A program made the translations under genes and the position numbers. DNA of 64,000 nt from Pelagivirga sediminicola (GTDB lineage: Bacteria; Pseudomonadota; Alphaproteobacteria; Rhodobacterales; Rhodobacteraceae): positions 372,001 through 436,000 of the forward strand of contig NZ_QCYH01000001.1 of the NCBI RefSeq assembly GCF_003072125.1, in the 5' to 3' direction. Each line of letters begins with the position of its first letter. Position 1 is the stretch's first letter. Shown in pieces: positions 8,823 to 18,451 of this stretch. The notes beneath the pieces were generated by a model that ran no database searches, had not been told where the DNA came from, and saw only the letters and a program-made list of their open reading frames with translations.

Positions 8823-9695
8823 TCAGCCGATCTTGCGCAACCGCTTGAACAGGCTGGAGGTATCCCACCGCCTGCCGCCCATCTTCTGCACGTCCTTGTA
8901 GAACTGATCGACCAGCGCCGTGACCGGCAGCGACGCGCCATTCTCATCAGCCGTCTTCAGGCAGATCCCCAGATCCTTGCGCATCCAGTCGACGGCAAAG
9001 CCATGCTCGAACTCGTCCTTCAGCATCGTCTCGTGGCGGTTCTCCATCTGCCAGCTGCCGGCCGCGCCCTGAGAGATCACCTCGACCACCGCGCGCCCGT
9101 CCAGCCCGGCCTTTTCGGCGAAATGCAGCGCCTCGCTGAGGCCCTGCACCAGACCGGCGATGGCGATCTGGTTGCACATCTTGGTCATCTGCCCCGCGCC
9201 CGGCGCGCCGATCCGGCGGCAGAGCTTGGCATAGACCTGCATCACCGGCTCGGCCGCCTCATAGCTCGGCAGATCTCCGCCGCACATGATGGACAGCTGG
9301 CCGTTTTCCGCCCCCGCCTGCCCGCCCGAAACGGGCGCATCGACAAAATGCAGTCCTGCCTTTGACGCAGCCTCATGAAGCTCGGCGGTGACGGCGGCGG
9401 AGACGGTGGTGTGGTCCACGAAAATCGCGCCCTCGGCCATGCCGGCAAAGGCGCCGTCCGCGCCCAGGCAGACACTGCGCAGATCGTCGTCATTGCCCAC
9501 GCAGGCCATGACGAATTCGGCGCCCGCCGCGGCCTCGCGCGGGGTGGGCGCGCTGGCGCCGCCATGCTTGGCCACCCATTTGTCCGCTTTCGCGCCCGTG
9601 CGGTTATAGACCGTCACATCGTGGCCCGCCGCGGCCAGATGCCCCGCCATGGGATAGCCCATCACGCCCAGTCCCAGAAATGCCAGTTTCGCCAT
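8823..9695 (-). CDS. NAD(P)-dependent beta-hydroxyacid dehydrogenase (HIBADH family)
   Basis: 290-aa member of the 3-hydroxyisobutyrate dehydrogenase / tartronate semialdehyde reductase / GLYR family. The N-terminal Rossmann motif GLGVMGYPMAGHL, the substrate signature FVDAPVSGGQAGAENG, and the catalytic Lys in GQMTKMCNQ are all present, and length is normal. Start ATG at 9695 has a GGAGG 5-6 nt upstream (read on the minus strand). The neighbours do not reveal the substrate: downstream is the convergent nlpD, upstream the divergent penicillin-acylase gene. Candidates are 3-hydroxyisobutyrate, tartronate semialdehyde, or succinic semialdehyde/glyoxylate. Confidence 0.88.
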   Translation of the reverse strand: MAKLAFLGLGVMGYPMAGHLAAAGHDVTVYNRTGAKADKWVAKHGGASAPTPREAAAGAEFVMACVGNDDDLRSVCLGADGAFAGMAEGAIFVDHTTVSAAVTAELHEAASKAGLHFVDAPVSGGQAGAENGQLSIMCGGDLPSYEAAEPVMQVYAKLCRRIGAPGAGQMTKMCNQIAIAGLVQGLSEALHFAEKAGLDGRAVVEVISQGAAGSWQMENRHETMLKDEFEHGFAVDWMRKDLGICLKTADENGASLPVTALVDQFYKDVQKMGGRRWDTSSLFKRLRKIG

Positions 9696-9788
9696 ATCGT
9701 CCTCCCGTTCACATTGCCGACGGGGCCATTGCCCACAGCCTCGTTTCTGACTATCCCCTGCGCCAGTGAAAACGCAAGGCGGGGCCGC

Positions 9789-12269
9789 ATGGCGCAGGTG
9801 TTCAAATGGCTGATCCGGATCGCGGGCGCATTGGTCGCGCTGGCGGTGCTGGCGGTGCTGGGCCTTTATTTCCTGCTGTCGCGATCGCTGCCCGATTATG
9901 ACAAGACGCTGGAGATCGCGGGCCTGAATGACAGCGTGGAGATCGTGCGCGACAATGCCGATGTGCCGCATATCTTCGGCCAGACCGAGGAGGACGTGTT
10001 TCAGGCGCTGGGATACGCCCATGCGCAGGACCGGCTGTGGCAGATGACCATCCTGCGCCGCACCGCGCAGGGGCGCCTGTCCGAGGTGTTCGGCGTGCGC
10101 AGCCTTGCCATCGACAAGCTGATGCGCCGCTTTGACATCTACGGCGCCGCGCGCGCGTCGGTCAGGTGGCAGGATCCGGCGACGCGCGCGGCGCTCGATG
10201 CCTATGCGCGCGGCGTCAATGCGCGGCTGGCCGAGATCAACGACAGCGCGCTGGGACGCGGCGCGCCCGAGATGTTCCTGTTCAACGCGCCCATCGCGCC
10301 GTGGGTAGCCGCCGATTCCGTCGCCATCATCAAGCTGATGGCGGTGCAGATGTCGAGCCATCTGCAGACCGAGGTGCTGCGGGCGCGCCTTACCACGGTG
10401 CTGGAGGATCCCGCCCGCGTCGAGGATATCCTGCCCGACGCGCCGGGCAGCGGCATCGCCGCGTTGCCCAAATACGCCAGCTTCTTCGCGCCCGGCGCGC
10501 TGCCGCGGCTTGCGGGCGGCGGTGCGCCCGCGGCGCAGGATCCGCTGTCGCCGATCCGGCCGCCTGCGCTGGCCGGGGCCTCGAACGCCTTTGCCGCCGC
10601 GCCGTCGCGCTCGGCCGCGGGCGGCACGCTTTTGGCGAATGATCCGCATCTGGGGCTGACGGCGCCGTCGATCTGGTATCTCGCGCGGCTGGAGCTGTCA
10701 TCGGGCGGCGTCATCGGCGCGACCATTCCGGGCGTGCCGCTGGTGCTGAGCGGGCGCAGCGACACGCTGGGCTGGGGCATCACCTCGGCCTATCTGGACG
10801 ATCAGGACGTCCATATCGAAGAGCTGAACCCCGACGATCCCGAGCAGTACCGCACGCCAGACGGGTTTGCCCGGTTCGAGACGCGCCGCACGATCATCCT
10901 CATCAAGGACAGCGCGCCCGTCACGCTGACCCTGCGGCGCACGGAAAACGGCCCCGTACTGCCCGGCTCGCAATTCGATCTGGCGGATGTGACGCCGGCG
11001 GGGCACGTCGCGTCCCTGTCATGGACCGCGCTCAGCCCGCGCGACACGACGATGAGCGCGGGCATCGACCTGATGCGCGCAGGCAGCATCGAGGCGGCGC
11101 TGGCCGCGGGCGAGAAATTCGTCGCCCCCGCGCAGGTTCTGACCGTGGTCAGCGCGGACCGCATCGCCATGAAGATGGTCGGCGCCATGCCGCGCCGCCA
11201 CGCCGAGCATGACACTGAAGGGCGCATGCCCAGCCGCGGCTGGATCGCGCATAACCGCTGGCAGGGGCGGCTGCCCTATTCGGCCAACCCCGAGTTCATC
11301 GACCCGCCCGGCGGCATCCTCGGCAACACCAACAACAAGATCGTCGATCGCCCCTTTCCGCTGCATGTCAGCCACCATTGGGGCGACACGCAGCGCATTC
11401 ACCGCTGGCAAAAGCTGATGCAGGGGCGCGAGGTGCATACCCGCGACAGTTTCATCGAGGCGCAGCAGGATATCGTCAGCTTTACCGCGCGCTCGCTCTT
11501 GCCGCTGATCGGCGCGGATCTGTGGTTCACCGGCGAAAGCGCGGCCGAGGGCACGCCGCTGCGCCTGCGCCAGCGCGCGCTGGCGCTGCTGGCCGACTGG
11601 AACGGCGAGATGAACGAACACCGCCCCGAGCCGCTGATCTATGCGGCCTGGCTGCGCGCGCTTGGCAAGCGGCTGTTCCAGGACGAGCTGGGCCCGCTGG
11701 CGGACGCGTTCACCCATACGGACCCGGTCTTTGTCGAGCGGGTGTTCCGCGACATCGACGGTGCCTCGGCGTGGTGCGATGTCAAGCAATCGACCCCGGT
11801 GGAGACGTGCACCGACATCGCGCGCCTCGCGCTTGACGATGCGCTGGTCTGGATCACCGAGCGCTATGGCACCGCGCTGGAATCGCTGCGCTGGGGCGAT
11901 GCGCATCAGGCGGTGCAGGATCACCCGGTGCTGGGCTCGGTGCCCGGCCTGCGCTATTTCGTGAACATCCGCCAATCGACCGGCGGGGGCGATCACACGC
12001 TGCAGCGCGGCCGCACCAGCGGCACCGGCCCCGATCCGTTTCAGAACGTTCATGCGGCGGGGTATCGCGGGGTCTATGATTTCGCCGATCCCGGCAGCAG
12101 CGTCTTCATCATCTCGACCGGGCAATCGGGCCATTTCCTCAGCCGGTATTACGACGATCTGGCGCAGCTCTGGCGCCGGGGCGAGTATATCCCGATGTCG
12201 CTGGATCCCGAACTGGCGCGCGCGGGCGCCGTGGGCGTGACGGTGTTGCTGCCAAAAAAAGGCGACTAA
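9789..12269 (+). CDS. Penicillin acylase family protein (membrane-anchored Ntn amidohydrolase)
   Basis: 826-aa precursor of an N-terminal-nucleophile amidohydrolase. It starts with a single strongly hydrophobic helix (about residues 12-32), so the protein is probably anchored with its catalytic part in the periplasm. The alpha part contains the VPHIFGQTEEDVFQALGYAHAQDRLWQ-type block (residues ~55-80). The autoprocessing site is GASNAF, with nucleophile Ser265, followed by LLANDPHLGL typical of the beta chain. Family members cleave amides such as penicillins, acyl-homoserine lactones or cyclic lipopeptides; the substrate cannot be read off. ATG 9789 lies 93 nt from the divergent dehydrogenase start. 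Confidence 0.9.
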   Translation: MAQVFKWLIRIAGALVALAVLAVLGLYFLLSRSLPDYDKTLEIAGLNDSVEIVRDNADVPHIFGQTEEDVFQALGYAHAQDRLWQMTILRRTAQGRLSEVFGVRSLAIDKLMRRFDIYGAARASVRWQDPATRAALDAYARGVNARLAEINDSALGRGAPEMFLFNAPIAPWVAADSVAIIKLMAVQMSSHLQTEVLRARLTTVLEDPARVEDILPDAPGSGIAALPKYASFFAPGALPRLAGGGAPAAQDPLSPIRPPALAGASNAFAAAPSRSAAGGTLLANDPHLGLTAPSIWYLARLELSSGGVIGATIPGVPLVLSGRSDTLGWGITSAYLDDQDVHIEELNPDDPEQYRTPDGFARFETRRTIILIKDSAPVTLTLRRTENGPVLPGSQFDLADVTPAGHVASLSWTALSPRDTTMSAGIDLMRAGSIEAALAAGEKFVAPAQVLTVVSADRIAMKMVGAMPRRHAEHDTEGRMPSRGWIAHNRWQGRLPYSANPEFIDPPGGILGNTNNKIVDRPFPLHVSHHWGDTQRIHRWQKLMQGREVHTRDSFIEAQQDIVSFTARSLLPLIGADLWFTGESAAEGTPLRLRQRALALLADWNGEMNEHRPEPLIYAAWLRALGKRLFQDELGPLADAFTHTDPVFVERVFRDIDGASAWCDVKQSTPVETCTDIARLALDDALVWITERYGTALESLRWGDAHQAVQDHPVLGSVPGLRYFVNIRQSTGGGDHTLQRGRTSGTGPDPFQNVHAAGYRGVYDFADPGSSVFIISTGQSGHFLSRYYDDLAQLWRRGEYIPMSLDPELARAGAVGVTVLLPKKGD

Positions 12270-12279
12270 GGCAGGGGAG

Positions 12280-13617
12280 CTAAAGCGCGTCGAACTCGGC
12301 GCGCTGGCGGGCGGTCCAGCGCACGGTGAGGGTATAGCCCTCGTCGCCCTGCGCCTCCTGCTCGATCAGGTCATGCGCGTGCAGCCATGCGCGGCGGCGC
12401 CCCTCGGCATAAGGCAGCGCGATCTCCTCGCGGCGCACATCGCCGGTCAGCATCACGCCGATGCGGTCGATCAGTGCCTGCATCCCCTCGCCCGTCACCG
12501 CGCTGAGCGCGACGACATCCTCGGTCCGCTCGGCGCGGATCATCAGACCGTCATGCTCTTCGCGGTCCAGCAGATCGATCTTGTTCCAGACCTCGATCCG
12601 GGGGGTCTCCTGCTCGACCTTGAGGCTGGTCAGGATTTCCTCGACATCGGCCTTCTGCGCCTCGGTCTCGGGGTGGGCGATGTCGCGCACATGCACGATC
12701 AGATCGGCGCTCAGCACCTCCTCCAGCGTCGCGCGGAACGCCGCGACCAGCTCGGTCGGCAGGTCCGAGATGAAGCCGACCGTGTCGCTCAGGATGATCT
12801 CCGGCCCGCCGCCGGGCAGCGCGATACGCCGCATCGTCGGGTCAAGCGTGGCGAAAAGCATGTCCTTTGCCATGACCTCGGCGCCCGTCAAGTGATTGAA
12901 GAGCGTTGATTTTCCGGCGTTGGTATAGCCCACGAGCGCGACGATGGGAAACGGCACCTTGGCGCGTGCCGCGCGGTGCAGCGTGCGCGTCTTGGCAACC
13001 TTGTCCAGCTGGCGGCGCAGGCGCACCAGTTGCAGGTCGATCGCGCGGCGGTCCGCTTCGATCTGCGTCTCGCCGGGGCCGCCGACAAAGCCATAGCCGC
13101 CGCGCTGCCGCTCAAGGTGGGTCCAGGCGCGCACCAGGCGCGTGCGCTGATAGCTGAGCGCGGCCATCTCCACCTGAAGCACGCCCTCGCGGGTCGCGGC
13201 GCGGTCGCTGAAGATCTCAAGGATCAGGCCGGTCCGGTCCAGGATCTTGACGCCCCAGTCCTTTTCCAGATTGCGCTGCTGCACCGGCGTGACCGGCCCG
13301 TCGATCAGTACCAGCTCGATCCCGGCCTCTTCGAACTGGCTCTTCAGCTCGGCGATCTTGCCCTTGCCGAACAGCTTGCCGGGATGCACCTTGGGCAGCC
13401 GGACCACCTGCCCGCCCTGCACCTGCAGTCCCGGCAGCGCACGCCCCAGCGCGACCGCCTCCTCCAGCGAAAGCGCGGGCGTGCGGGCGCTGCCGCCAGC
13501 CTTGTAGATGTCGGGATGCAGCACCCATGCGCGGGTGTCGCGGGCGCGGGTATCACGGCCCTGCCGTTCGAAAACGGCGCCGTCCTCGCCGCCGCCGGTG
13601 ACGTCATCATCCATCAA
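12280..13617 (-). CDS. hflX: GTPase HflX
   Basis: 445-aa ribosome-associated GTPase that splits stalled ribosomes under stress. Visible motifs: the N-terminal HflX domain with VHPGKLFGKGKIAEL (residues ~75-90), the signature RGGYGFVGGPGETQIE, G1 GYTNAGKSTLF, G3 DTVGFISDLP and G4 NKID. It lies 24 nt downstream of hfq, the standard hfq-hflX arrangement. The first two codons are both ATG; either may be the start. It converges with the penicillin-acylase gene, 10 nt apart. Confidence 0.96.
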   Translation of the reverse strand: MMDDDVTGGGEDGAVFERQGRDTRARDTRAWVLHPDIYKAGGSARTPALSLEEAVALGRALPGLQVQGGQVVRLPKVHPGKLFGKGKIAELKSQFEEAGIELVLIDGPVTPVQQRNLEKDWGVKILDRTGLILEIFSDRAATREGVLQVEMAALSYQRTRLVRAWTHLERQRGGYGFVGGPGETQIEADRRAIDLQLVRLRRQLDKVAKTRTLHRAARAKVPFPIVALVGYTNAGKSTLFNHLTGAEVMAKDMLFATLDPTMRRIALPGGGPEIILSDTVGFISDLPTELVAAFRATLEEVLSADLIVHVRDIAHPETEAQKADVEEILTSLKVEQETPRIEVWNKIDLLDREEHDGLMIRAERTEDVVALSAVTGEGMQALIDRIGVMLTGDVRREEIALPYAEGRRRAWLHAHDLIEQEAQGDEGYTLTVRWTARQRAEFDAL

Positions 13618-13641
13618 TGGAAGGCCTTGGAGAGGTGCGGA

Positions 13642-13881
13642 TCAGGCCGCATCGTCACCGTCATAAAGGCTGATCGGCTGCGACGGCATGATCGTGGACA
13701 CGGCATGTTTGTAGACCAGTTGCGATTGACCGTCGCGGCGCAGCAGGATGCAGAAATTGTCGAACCAGGTAATCACGCCCTGCAGTTTCACGCCGTTGAT
13801 CAGGAACACCGTCACCGGTGTCTTGGTCTTGCGCACCTGATTGAGAAATGCGTCCTGAAGGTTCTGCCGGTCAGTTGCCAT
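13642..13881 (-). CDS. hfq: RNA chaperone Hfq
   Basis: 79-aa Sm-like protein forming hexamers that pair small RNAs with mRNAs. The Sm1 region [20 protein letters not shown] and the Sm2 region ending [10 protein letters not shown] (with the KHA motif) are intact; there is a short acidic tail (DGDDAA). Start ATG 13881 is chosen because the upstream in-frame extension (30 residues) is outside the family. In Rhodobacterales, Hfq affects nitrogen and photosynthesis regulation; here it sits between trkH and hflX. Confidence 0.97.
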   Translation of the reverse strand: MATDRQNLQDAFLNQVRKTKTPVTVFLINGVKLQGVITWFDNFCILLRRDGQSQLVYKHAVSTIMPSQPISLYDGDDAA

Positions 13882-14043
13882 GATTGGTCCCCAAATCCAT
13901 TTATTCTTGCACGTGCCGCGGATCGGCATTCGAAGGTCATATGCATTCCAATATGATGCGGTGCGGTCCAAGTTTCCAGCCCCAAAATCGGGCCCGCCTT
14001 ACGGGTTCCGCAAATGGGCAGATCGCCGCCACCCGAGGGCGCG

Positions 14044-15588
14044 TCAGTCGCGCCAGAGGCTGGGGCTGACCAGCGCGATGATGGCCAGCGTCTCCAGCCT
14101 GCCCAGCACCATGGCGGCGCAGATCACCAGCTTGGCGGTGGGCGCCATGAGGCTGAGCGCGATGGGCACCTCGCCCGCGATCTGCGTCAGCGGGCCGGTC
14201 GTGGAGAGCGCCGCGATGGCCAGGATGATCGACTGCTCGAACGTCATTCCCAATGCGGCAAGGATGACGGTGATCAGCGCCAGTGACATCGCGAAGAGCA
14301 TGAAGAAGATCCACGCGACGAACGCGCCCTGCCGCCGCATCCGGCGGCTGCGGGCCCCCGCGCGCCCGACCGAGGAGGGATGGACCAGCCGCTCCATCTC
14401 GCGCTGGCCATTGAGGTAGAGCGCGTAGACCCGGAGAAGCTTGACCCCGCCTGCCGTGGTGGCGACGCCCCCGCCGATCAGCGCCGTGCCCAGCAGGATC
14501 AGCCCCGGCGCGCCGACGCCCGACCAGCTGCGTGCCTCGTCCCAATAGGCGCTTTCGAAGCCGGTGGTGGACAGGAAGGAGGCGGTGCTGAACAGCGCGC
14601 CCCAGAGCGCGCCGAGCGCCGTCGGCAGATCCTCGACATCCTGCCCCTCGAACGCGCCGATCCAGTGCCGCGAGAACAGCAGCAAGGGAACGCCCAGCAC
14701 GATCACCATGCCCAGTCGGAATTCGGGATCATTATGCAGGCCGGGCCGTTGCGAGGTGACGGTATCGGATGAAAAGGTCAGGCGCGACAGGGCGAACAGC
14801 ATGAAGAAAAAGATCACCATCTCGCCGCCGACGCCGGAGCCGGCGTTCTGGACCCCGCCAATGGGAGAGATGCCGCTGGTCGCCAGCGTCGACATCGCAT
14901 GCACCAGCGCCACTAGCGGCCGGTCGCCCGCGATCGCCAGAAAGAGCCACAGCGCGCCGGTCAGCCCCACATAGAGCGGGGCCAGCACGTAGGTCACCTG
15001 CGCCACGCGGCGGCCCGATCCGGCGCGCTGGAACCGGCCTTGGGCGTCATCCACCTGCCCCGGCTCGGCCGTCGCGGTCAGCTCGAATCCCCCCAGGTTG
15101 AGGGGCGCCAGCACCGCCGAGGCCGCGACCCACATCAGCAGCCCCCCCAGCCAGCCGACCATGCCGCGCCACAGATGCAGCGAATCGACAAGCCGACCAG
15201 GCATTTCAAACAGCGTCGCGCCGGTGGTGGTGAAGGACGAGACCATCTCGAAATAGGCATTGAGGAAGGTCGTGTTGCGCAGCCCCTCGTAGAACGGCAG
15301 CGCCAGGAACAGCGGCAGCGCCGCGAAGGCCAGAAACAGCGACAGAAGATTGTCCAGATCGCTGGCCTCGCGCCGCGCGTTGCCGCCCATGGCCAGCGCG
15401 ACCAGCCCGATCACGATCAGCCCCAGCGCGCCGGAATAGGCGAAACTGCGCGACACCGTATGTTCGCTGTGCATCAGCGCATGCAGGGCCGGCACGAACA
15501 TCGCCAGCGACGCGATCCCGGCCAGAAGCAGGATCAGCGGAAGGCGCGACAACGGCGCGATCAGCGCGATCTGCGTGCGCGCGGCCAT
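14044..15588 (-). CDS. trkH: Potassium uptake protein TrkH
   Basis: 514-aa integral membrane protein, the K+-translocating subunit of the Trk system. It shows the repeated M1-P-M2 pore units; selectivity-filter-like segments include FTTTGATLFEM (residues ~120), ATSGISPIGG and LSTTGFES. Ten or more hydrophobic segments are visible. It begins 2 nt after the trkA stop on the same strand, so both subunits come from one message. Length is within the TrkH/TrkG range (480-520). Confidence 0.95.
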   Translation of the reverse strand: MAARTQIALIAPLSRLPLILLLAGIASLAMFVPALHALMHSEHTVSRSFAYSGALGLIVIGLVALAMGGNARREASDLDNLLSLFLAFAALPLFLALPFYEGLRNTTFLNAYFEMVSSFTTTGATLFEMPGRLVDSLHLWRGMVGWLGGLLMWVAASAVLAPLNLGGFELTATAEPGQVDDAQGRFQRAGSGRRVAQVTYVLAPLYVGLTGALWLFLAIAGDRPLVALVHAMSTLATSGISPIGGVQNAGSGVGGEMVIFFFMLFALSRLTFSSDTVTSQRPGLHNDPEFRLGMVIVLGVPLLLFSRHWIGAFEGQDVEDLPTALGALWGALFSTASFLSTTGFESAYWDEARSWSGVGAPGLILLGTALIGGGVATTAGGVKLLRVYALYLNGQREMERLVHPSSVGRAGARSRRMRRQGAFVAWIFFMLFAMSLALITVILAALGMTFEQSIILAIAALSTTGPLTQIAGEVPIALSLMAPTAKLVICAAMVLGRLETLAIIALVSPSLWRD

Positions 15589-15590
15589 GA

Positions 15591-16967
15591 CTAGAAAAAG
15601 TCGATCGAGACCTGAAGCAGCTGTTCTACCTGCTCCACGTCCGATGCCATGGCGAAAATCACGATCACGTCGCCCTCGTCGATCCGCATGGCGCCGGTGG
15701 GTTTGAGGATCTTCTCCCCTTTCTGCACCGCGCCGACCAGCACGCCCTCGGGGAAATCGATATCGCGGATCTGGCTGCCCGCGATCGAGGAAGTCGACAT
15801 CACCTGCGCCTCGATCACTTCGGCCTCGGCGTCGCCGATGGAATAAACGCCCCGCACGCGCCCATGGCGAATATGGCGCAGGATGCTGCTGACGGTGGTG
15901 GAGCGCGGGTTGATATAGGCGTCCACCCCGATCGGCTCCAGCAGGGGGACCAGCGTGGGATCGTTGATCAGCGTGATCGCGAAGGGGCAGCCTTCGGATT
16001 TGGCGCGCACGGCGGCCAGAAGGTTGGTCTTGTCATCGTCGGTGACCGCCAGCACGGCGTCGGCGCGCGATATGCCAGCCTCCTGCAGGATCGAGCGGTC
16101 CAGCGCATCGCCGTTCAGGACGATCGTGCGCTCCAGCGCGTCGGCGGCGCGTTCGGCGATGCGGCGGTCACGCTCGATTACCTTGGCCCGCAGGCCGCGC
16201 CCCTGCGCCTCCAGCGCCTTGGCCACCGCAAGGCCGACATTGCCGCCGCCAAGGATCACGACGCGCTCCTGCTTGTGTGCCTTTTTGCCGAAGACTTCGA
16301 GCGTGCGGGGAATATCCTCGTTCGGGGCAAAGACGTAAGCTTCGTCGCCGACAAACAGCTGATCGCCCGCCTCGGGCGCAAAAAGCCGTCCGTCGCGGCG
16401 CACGGCCAGAACCACCACCCGCAGCGTCGAGAAGAGGTCCGACAGCTGGCGCAGCGGCGTGTTGACGACCGGGCAATCCTCCTCCAGCCGCAGGCCCATC
16501 AGCTTGGCCTTGCCGGCCAGGAACGTCTCGGTGTCGAAGGCGGCGGGCGCGGCGAGGCGCTGCAGCGCGGCCTCGGCCACTTCCTTTTCGGGGCTGATGA
16601 CGACGTCGATGGGCATGTGATCGCGCCGGTAAAGATCGGAATAGATCGCGTCCAGATAGGACTGGCTGCGCAGGCGCGCGATCTTGCGGCTGATGGCAAA
16701 GACCGAATGGGCCACCTGGCAGGTGACCATGTTCACCTCGTCCGAATGGGTCGCGGCGATGATCATGTCGGCATCGCGCGCGCCGGCGCGTTCCAGAACG
16801 TCCGGATAGCTGGCAAAGCCGTGCAATCCCTGCACGTCCAGCGTATCGGTCGCGCGGCGCACCAGATCGGGATTGTTGTCCACCACCGTCACGTCGTTCT
16901 TTTCGCCCGACAGATGGCGCGCGATCTGCCAGCCAACCTGACCGGCGCCGCAAATGATGACCTTCAT
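15591..16967 (-). CDS. trkA: Trk potassium system NAD-binding subunit TrkA
   Basis: 458-aa cytoplasmic regulatory subunit of Trk. Two tandem TrkA_N (Rossmann) plus TrkA_C (RCK) units are visible: the first NAD site is ICGAGQVGWQIARHL at the N-terminus, the second ILGGGNVGLAVAKAL near residue 235. Each half carries an acidic residue at the end of the second strand, as expected for NAD(H). It is downstream of ntrX with a 101-nt gap; the ntrYX-trkA-trkH linkage is common in alphaproteobacteria. Confidence 0.96.
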   Translation of the reverse strand: MKVIICGAGQVGWQIARHLSGEKNDVTVVDNNPDLVRRATDTLDVQGLHGFASYPDVLERAGARDADMIIAATHSDEVNMVTCQVAHSVFAISRKIARLRSQSYLDAIYSDLYRRDHMPIDVVISPEKEVAEAALQRLAAPAAFDTETFLAGKAKLMGLRLEEDCPVVNTPLRQLSDLFSTLRVVVLAVRRDGRLFAPEAGDQLFVGDEAYVFAPNEDIPRTLEVFGKKAHKQERVVILGGGNVGLAVAKALEAQGRGLRAKVIERDRRIAERAADALERTIVLNGDALDRSILQEAGISRADAVLAVTDDDKTNLLAAVRAKSEGCPFAITLINDPTLVPLLEPIGVDAYINPRSTTVSSILRHIRHGRVRGVYSIGDAEAEVIEAQVMSTSSIAGSQIRDIDFPEGVLVGAVQKGEKILKPTGAMRIDEGDVIVIFAMASDVEQVEQLLQVSIDFF

Positions 16968-17068
16968 GGCATGCCTTTCAAAGCTGCAGGCCTGATGTGC
17001 CTGACAAACGCGCGGCGGTCAAATGGTCTGAAGCGCCGATGCCGCGCGGGTTCGGCCGGGTCCGGCCG

Positions 17069-18451
17069 TCACCCCACCCGTGCAGGTGCCTTGCCCGATG
17101 TCACCACGCCCAGCGATTTCAGCTTGCGGTGCAGCGCGCTGCGCTCCATGCCCACGAACTCGGCGGTGCGGCTGATATTGCCGCCATAGCGGTTGATCTG
17201 CGTCAGCAGATACTCGCGCTCGAACGCCTCGCGCGCCTCGCGCAGGGGCATCGTGGCAAGCGATCCGGACAGCACCACGCGCCCGTCCCCCGGCGCGTTT
17301 TCGGCCTCGCCGGGCAGCTCGCGCGCCTCGATCTCGCCCGCGCCATCGCCCAGGATCAGCACCCGCTCGATCATGTTGCGCAGCTGGCGCACGTTGCCGG
17401 GCCAGGACATCGTCTGAAGCTGCGCGCGCGCCTCGGCGCTGAGCACGCGCAGCGGCAGGCCTTGGGTCTTGTTAAGCATGTCGATGAAATACTCCGCGAG
17501 CAGCGGTATGTCGTCGCGCCGCTCCTCCAGCGAGGGCACGGCGATGGGCACCACGTTCAGGCGGTGAAACAGCTCGCGGCGGAACCGGCCCTCGGCGATC
17601 TCATGCTCCAGATCGCGCGAGGTTGAGGAGATGACGCGCAGATCCACCTGCACCTTGTTCGCGCCGCCCACGCGCAGGAATTGCTGATCGACCAGCACGC
17701 GCAGGATTTTCGATTGCGTGCCCTGCGGCATGTCCGCGACCTCGTCGAAATAGATCACGCCGCCATTGGCCTCTTCCAGAAGGCCCTGCTCGATCCCCTT
17801 GTCCTTGCTCTCGCGTCCGAACAGCACCTCTTCCATGCGCTCGGCCTCGATCGAGGCGCAGTTGACGACGACGAAGGGCGCGCTGGCGCGGTTGGAATTG
17901 ACGTGCACATAGCGCGCGGCCAGTTCCTTGCCCGACCCGGCCGGGCCCGACAGCATCACCCGCCCGTTCGAGCGTGTGACCTTGTCCAGCTGGCCCACCA
18001 GCGCGCGAAAGACGGCACTGTCGCCCAGCATGTCCGCCGGCGTCGTCTCGCGGCGCCGCAGGGTGGTATTCTCGCGGCGCAGGCGGCTGGTTTCCATGCC
18101 GCGCCGGATCACCACCATCAACTGGTCGATGTTGAAGGGCTTTTCGATGAAATCATAGGCGCCCTGCTTGATCGCGGCGACCGCAATCTCGATATTGCCA
18201 TGGCCCGAGATGATGACGACGGGCACTTCGGGATAGTCGCGCTTGACAGCCTTGAGGATGTCGATGCCATCCATGTTGCTGTCCTTCAACCAGATGTCGA
18301 GGATCAGCAGCGCGGGCGGCTCGGCCGAGATGGCGGCCATCGCATCATCGGAATTGCCCGCCAGCCGCGTCTCATACCCTTCGTCGCCCAGAATATCCGA
18401 GATCAATTCGCGAATATCGCGCTCATCGTCCACAATCAAAATATCGCTCAT
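17069..18451 (-). CDS. ntrX: NtrX response regulator (AAA+, no GAFTGA)
   Basis: 460-aa response regulator partnered with NtrY. The receiver domain has the acidic pocket (DDE at residues 8-10) and phospho-acceptor Asp52 in LLILDIWLKD. An AAA+ domain follows, with Walker A SGPAGSGKE and Walker B VIYFDEVADM, and then a C-terminal Fis-type helix-turn-helix (GGNISRTAEFVGMERSALHR). The sigma-54 contact loop GAFTGA, which should follow LFG(H/R)E, is missing: the sequence runs LFGRESKDKGIEQGLLEEA. The protein may therefore regulate through another sigma factor or as a repressor. The start codon overlaps the ntrY stop by 4 nt. Confidence 0.94.
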   Translation of the reverse strand: MSDILIVDDERDIRELISDILGDEGYETRLAGNSDDAMAAISAEPPALLILDIWLKDSNMDGIDILKAVKRDYPEVPVVIISGHGNIEIAVAAIKQGAYDFIEKPFNIDQLMVVIRRGMETSRLRRENTTLRRRETTPADMLGDSAVFRALVGQLDKVTRSNGRVMLSGPAGSGKELAARYVHVNSNRASAPFVVVNCASIEAERMEEVLFGRESKDKGIEQGLLEEANGGVIYFDEVADMPQGTQSKILRVLVDQQFLRVGGANKVQVDLRVISSTSRDLEHEIAEGRFRRELFHRLNVVPIAVPSLEERRDDIPLLAEYFIDMLNKTQGLPLRVLSAEARAQLQTMSWPGNVRQLRNMIERVLILGDGAGEIEARELPGEAENAPGDGRVVLSGSLATMPLREAREAFEREYLLTQINRYGGNISRTAEFVGMERSALHRKLKSLGVVTSGKAPARVG

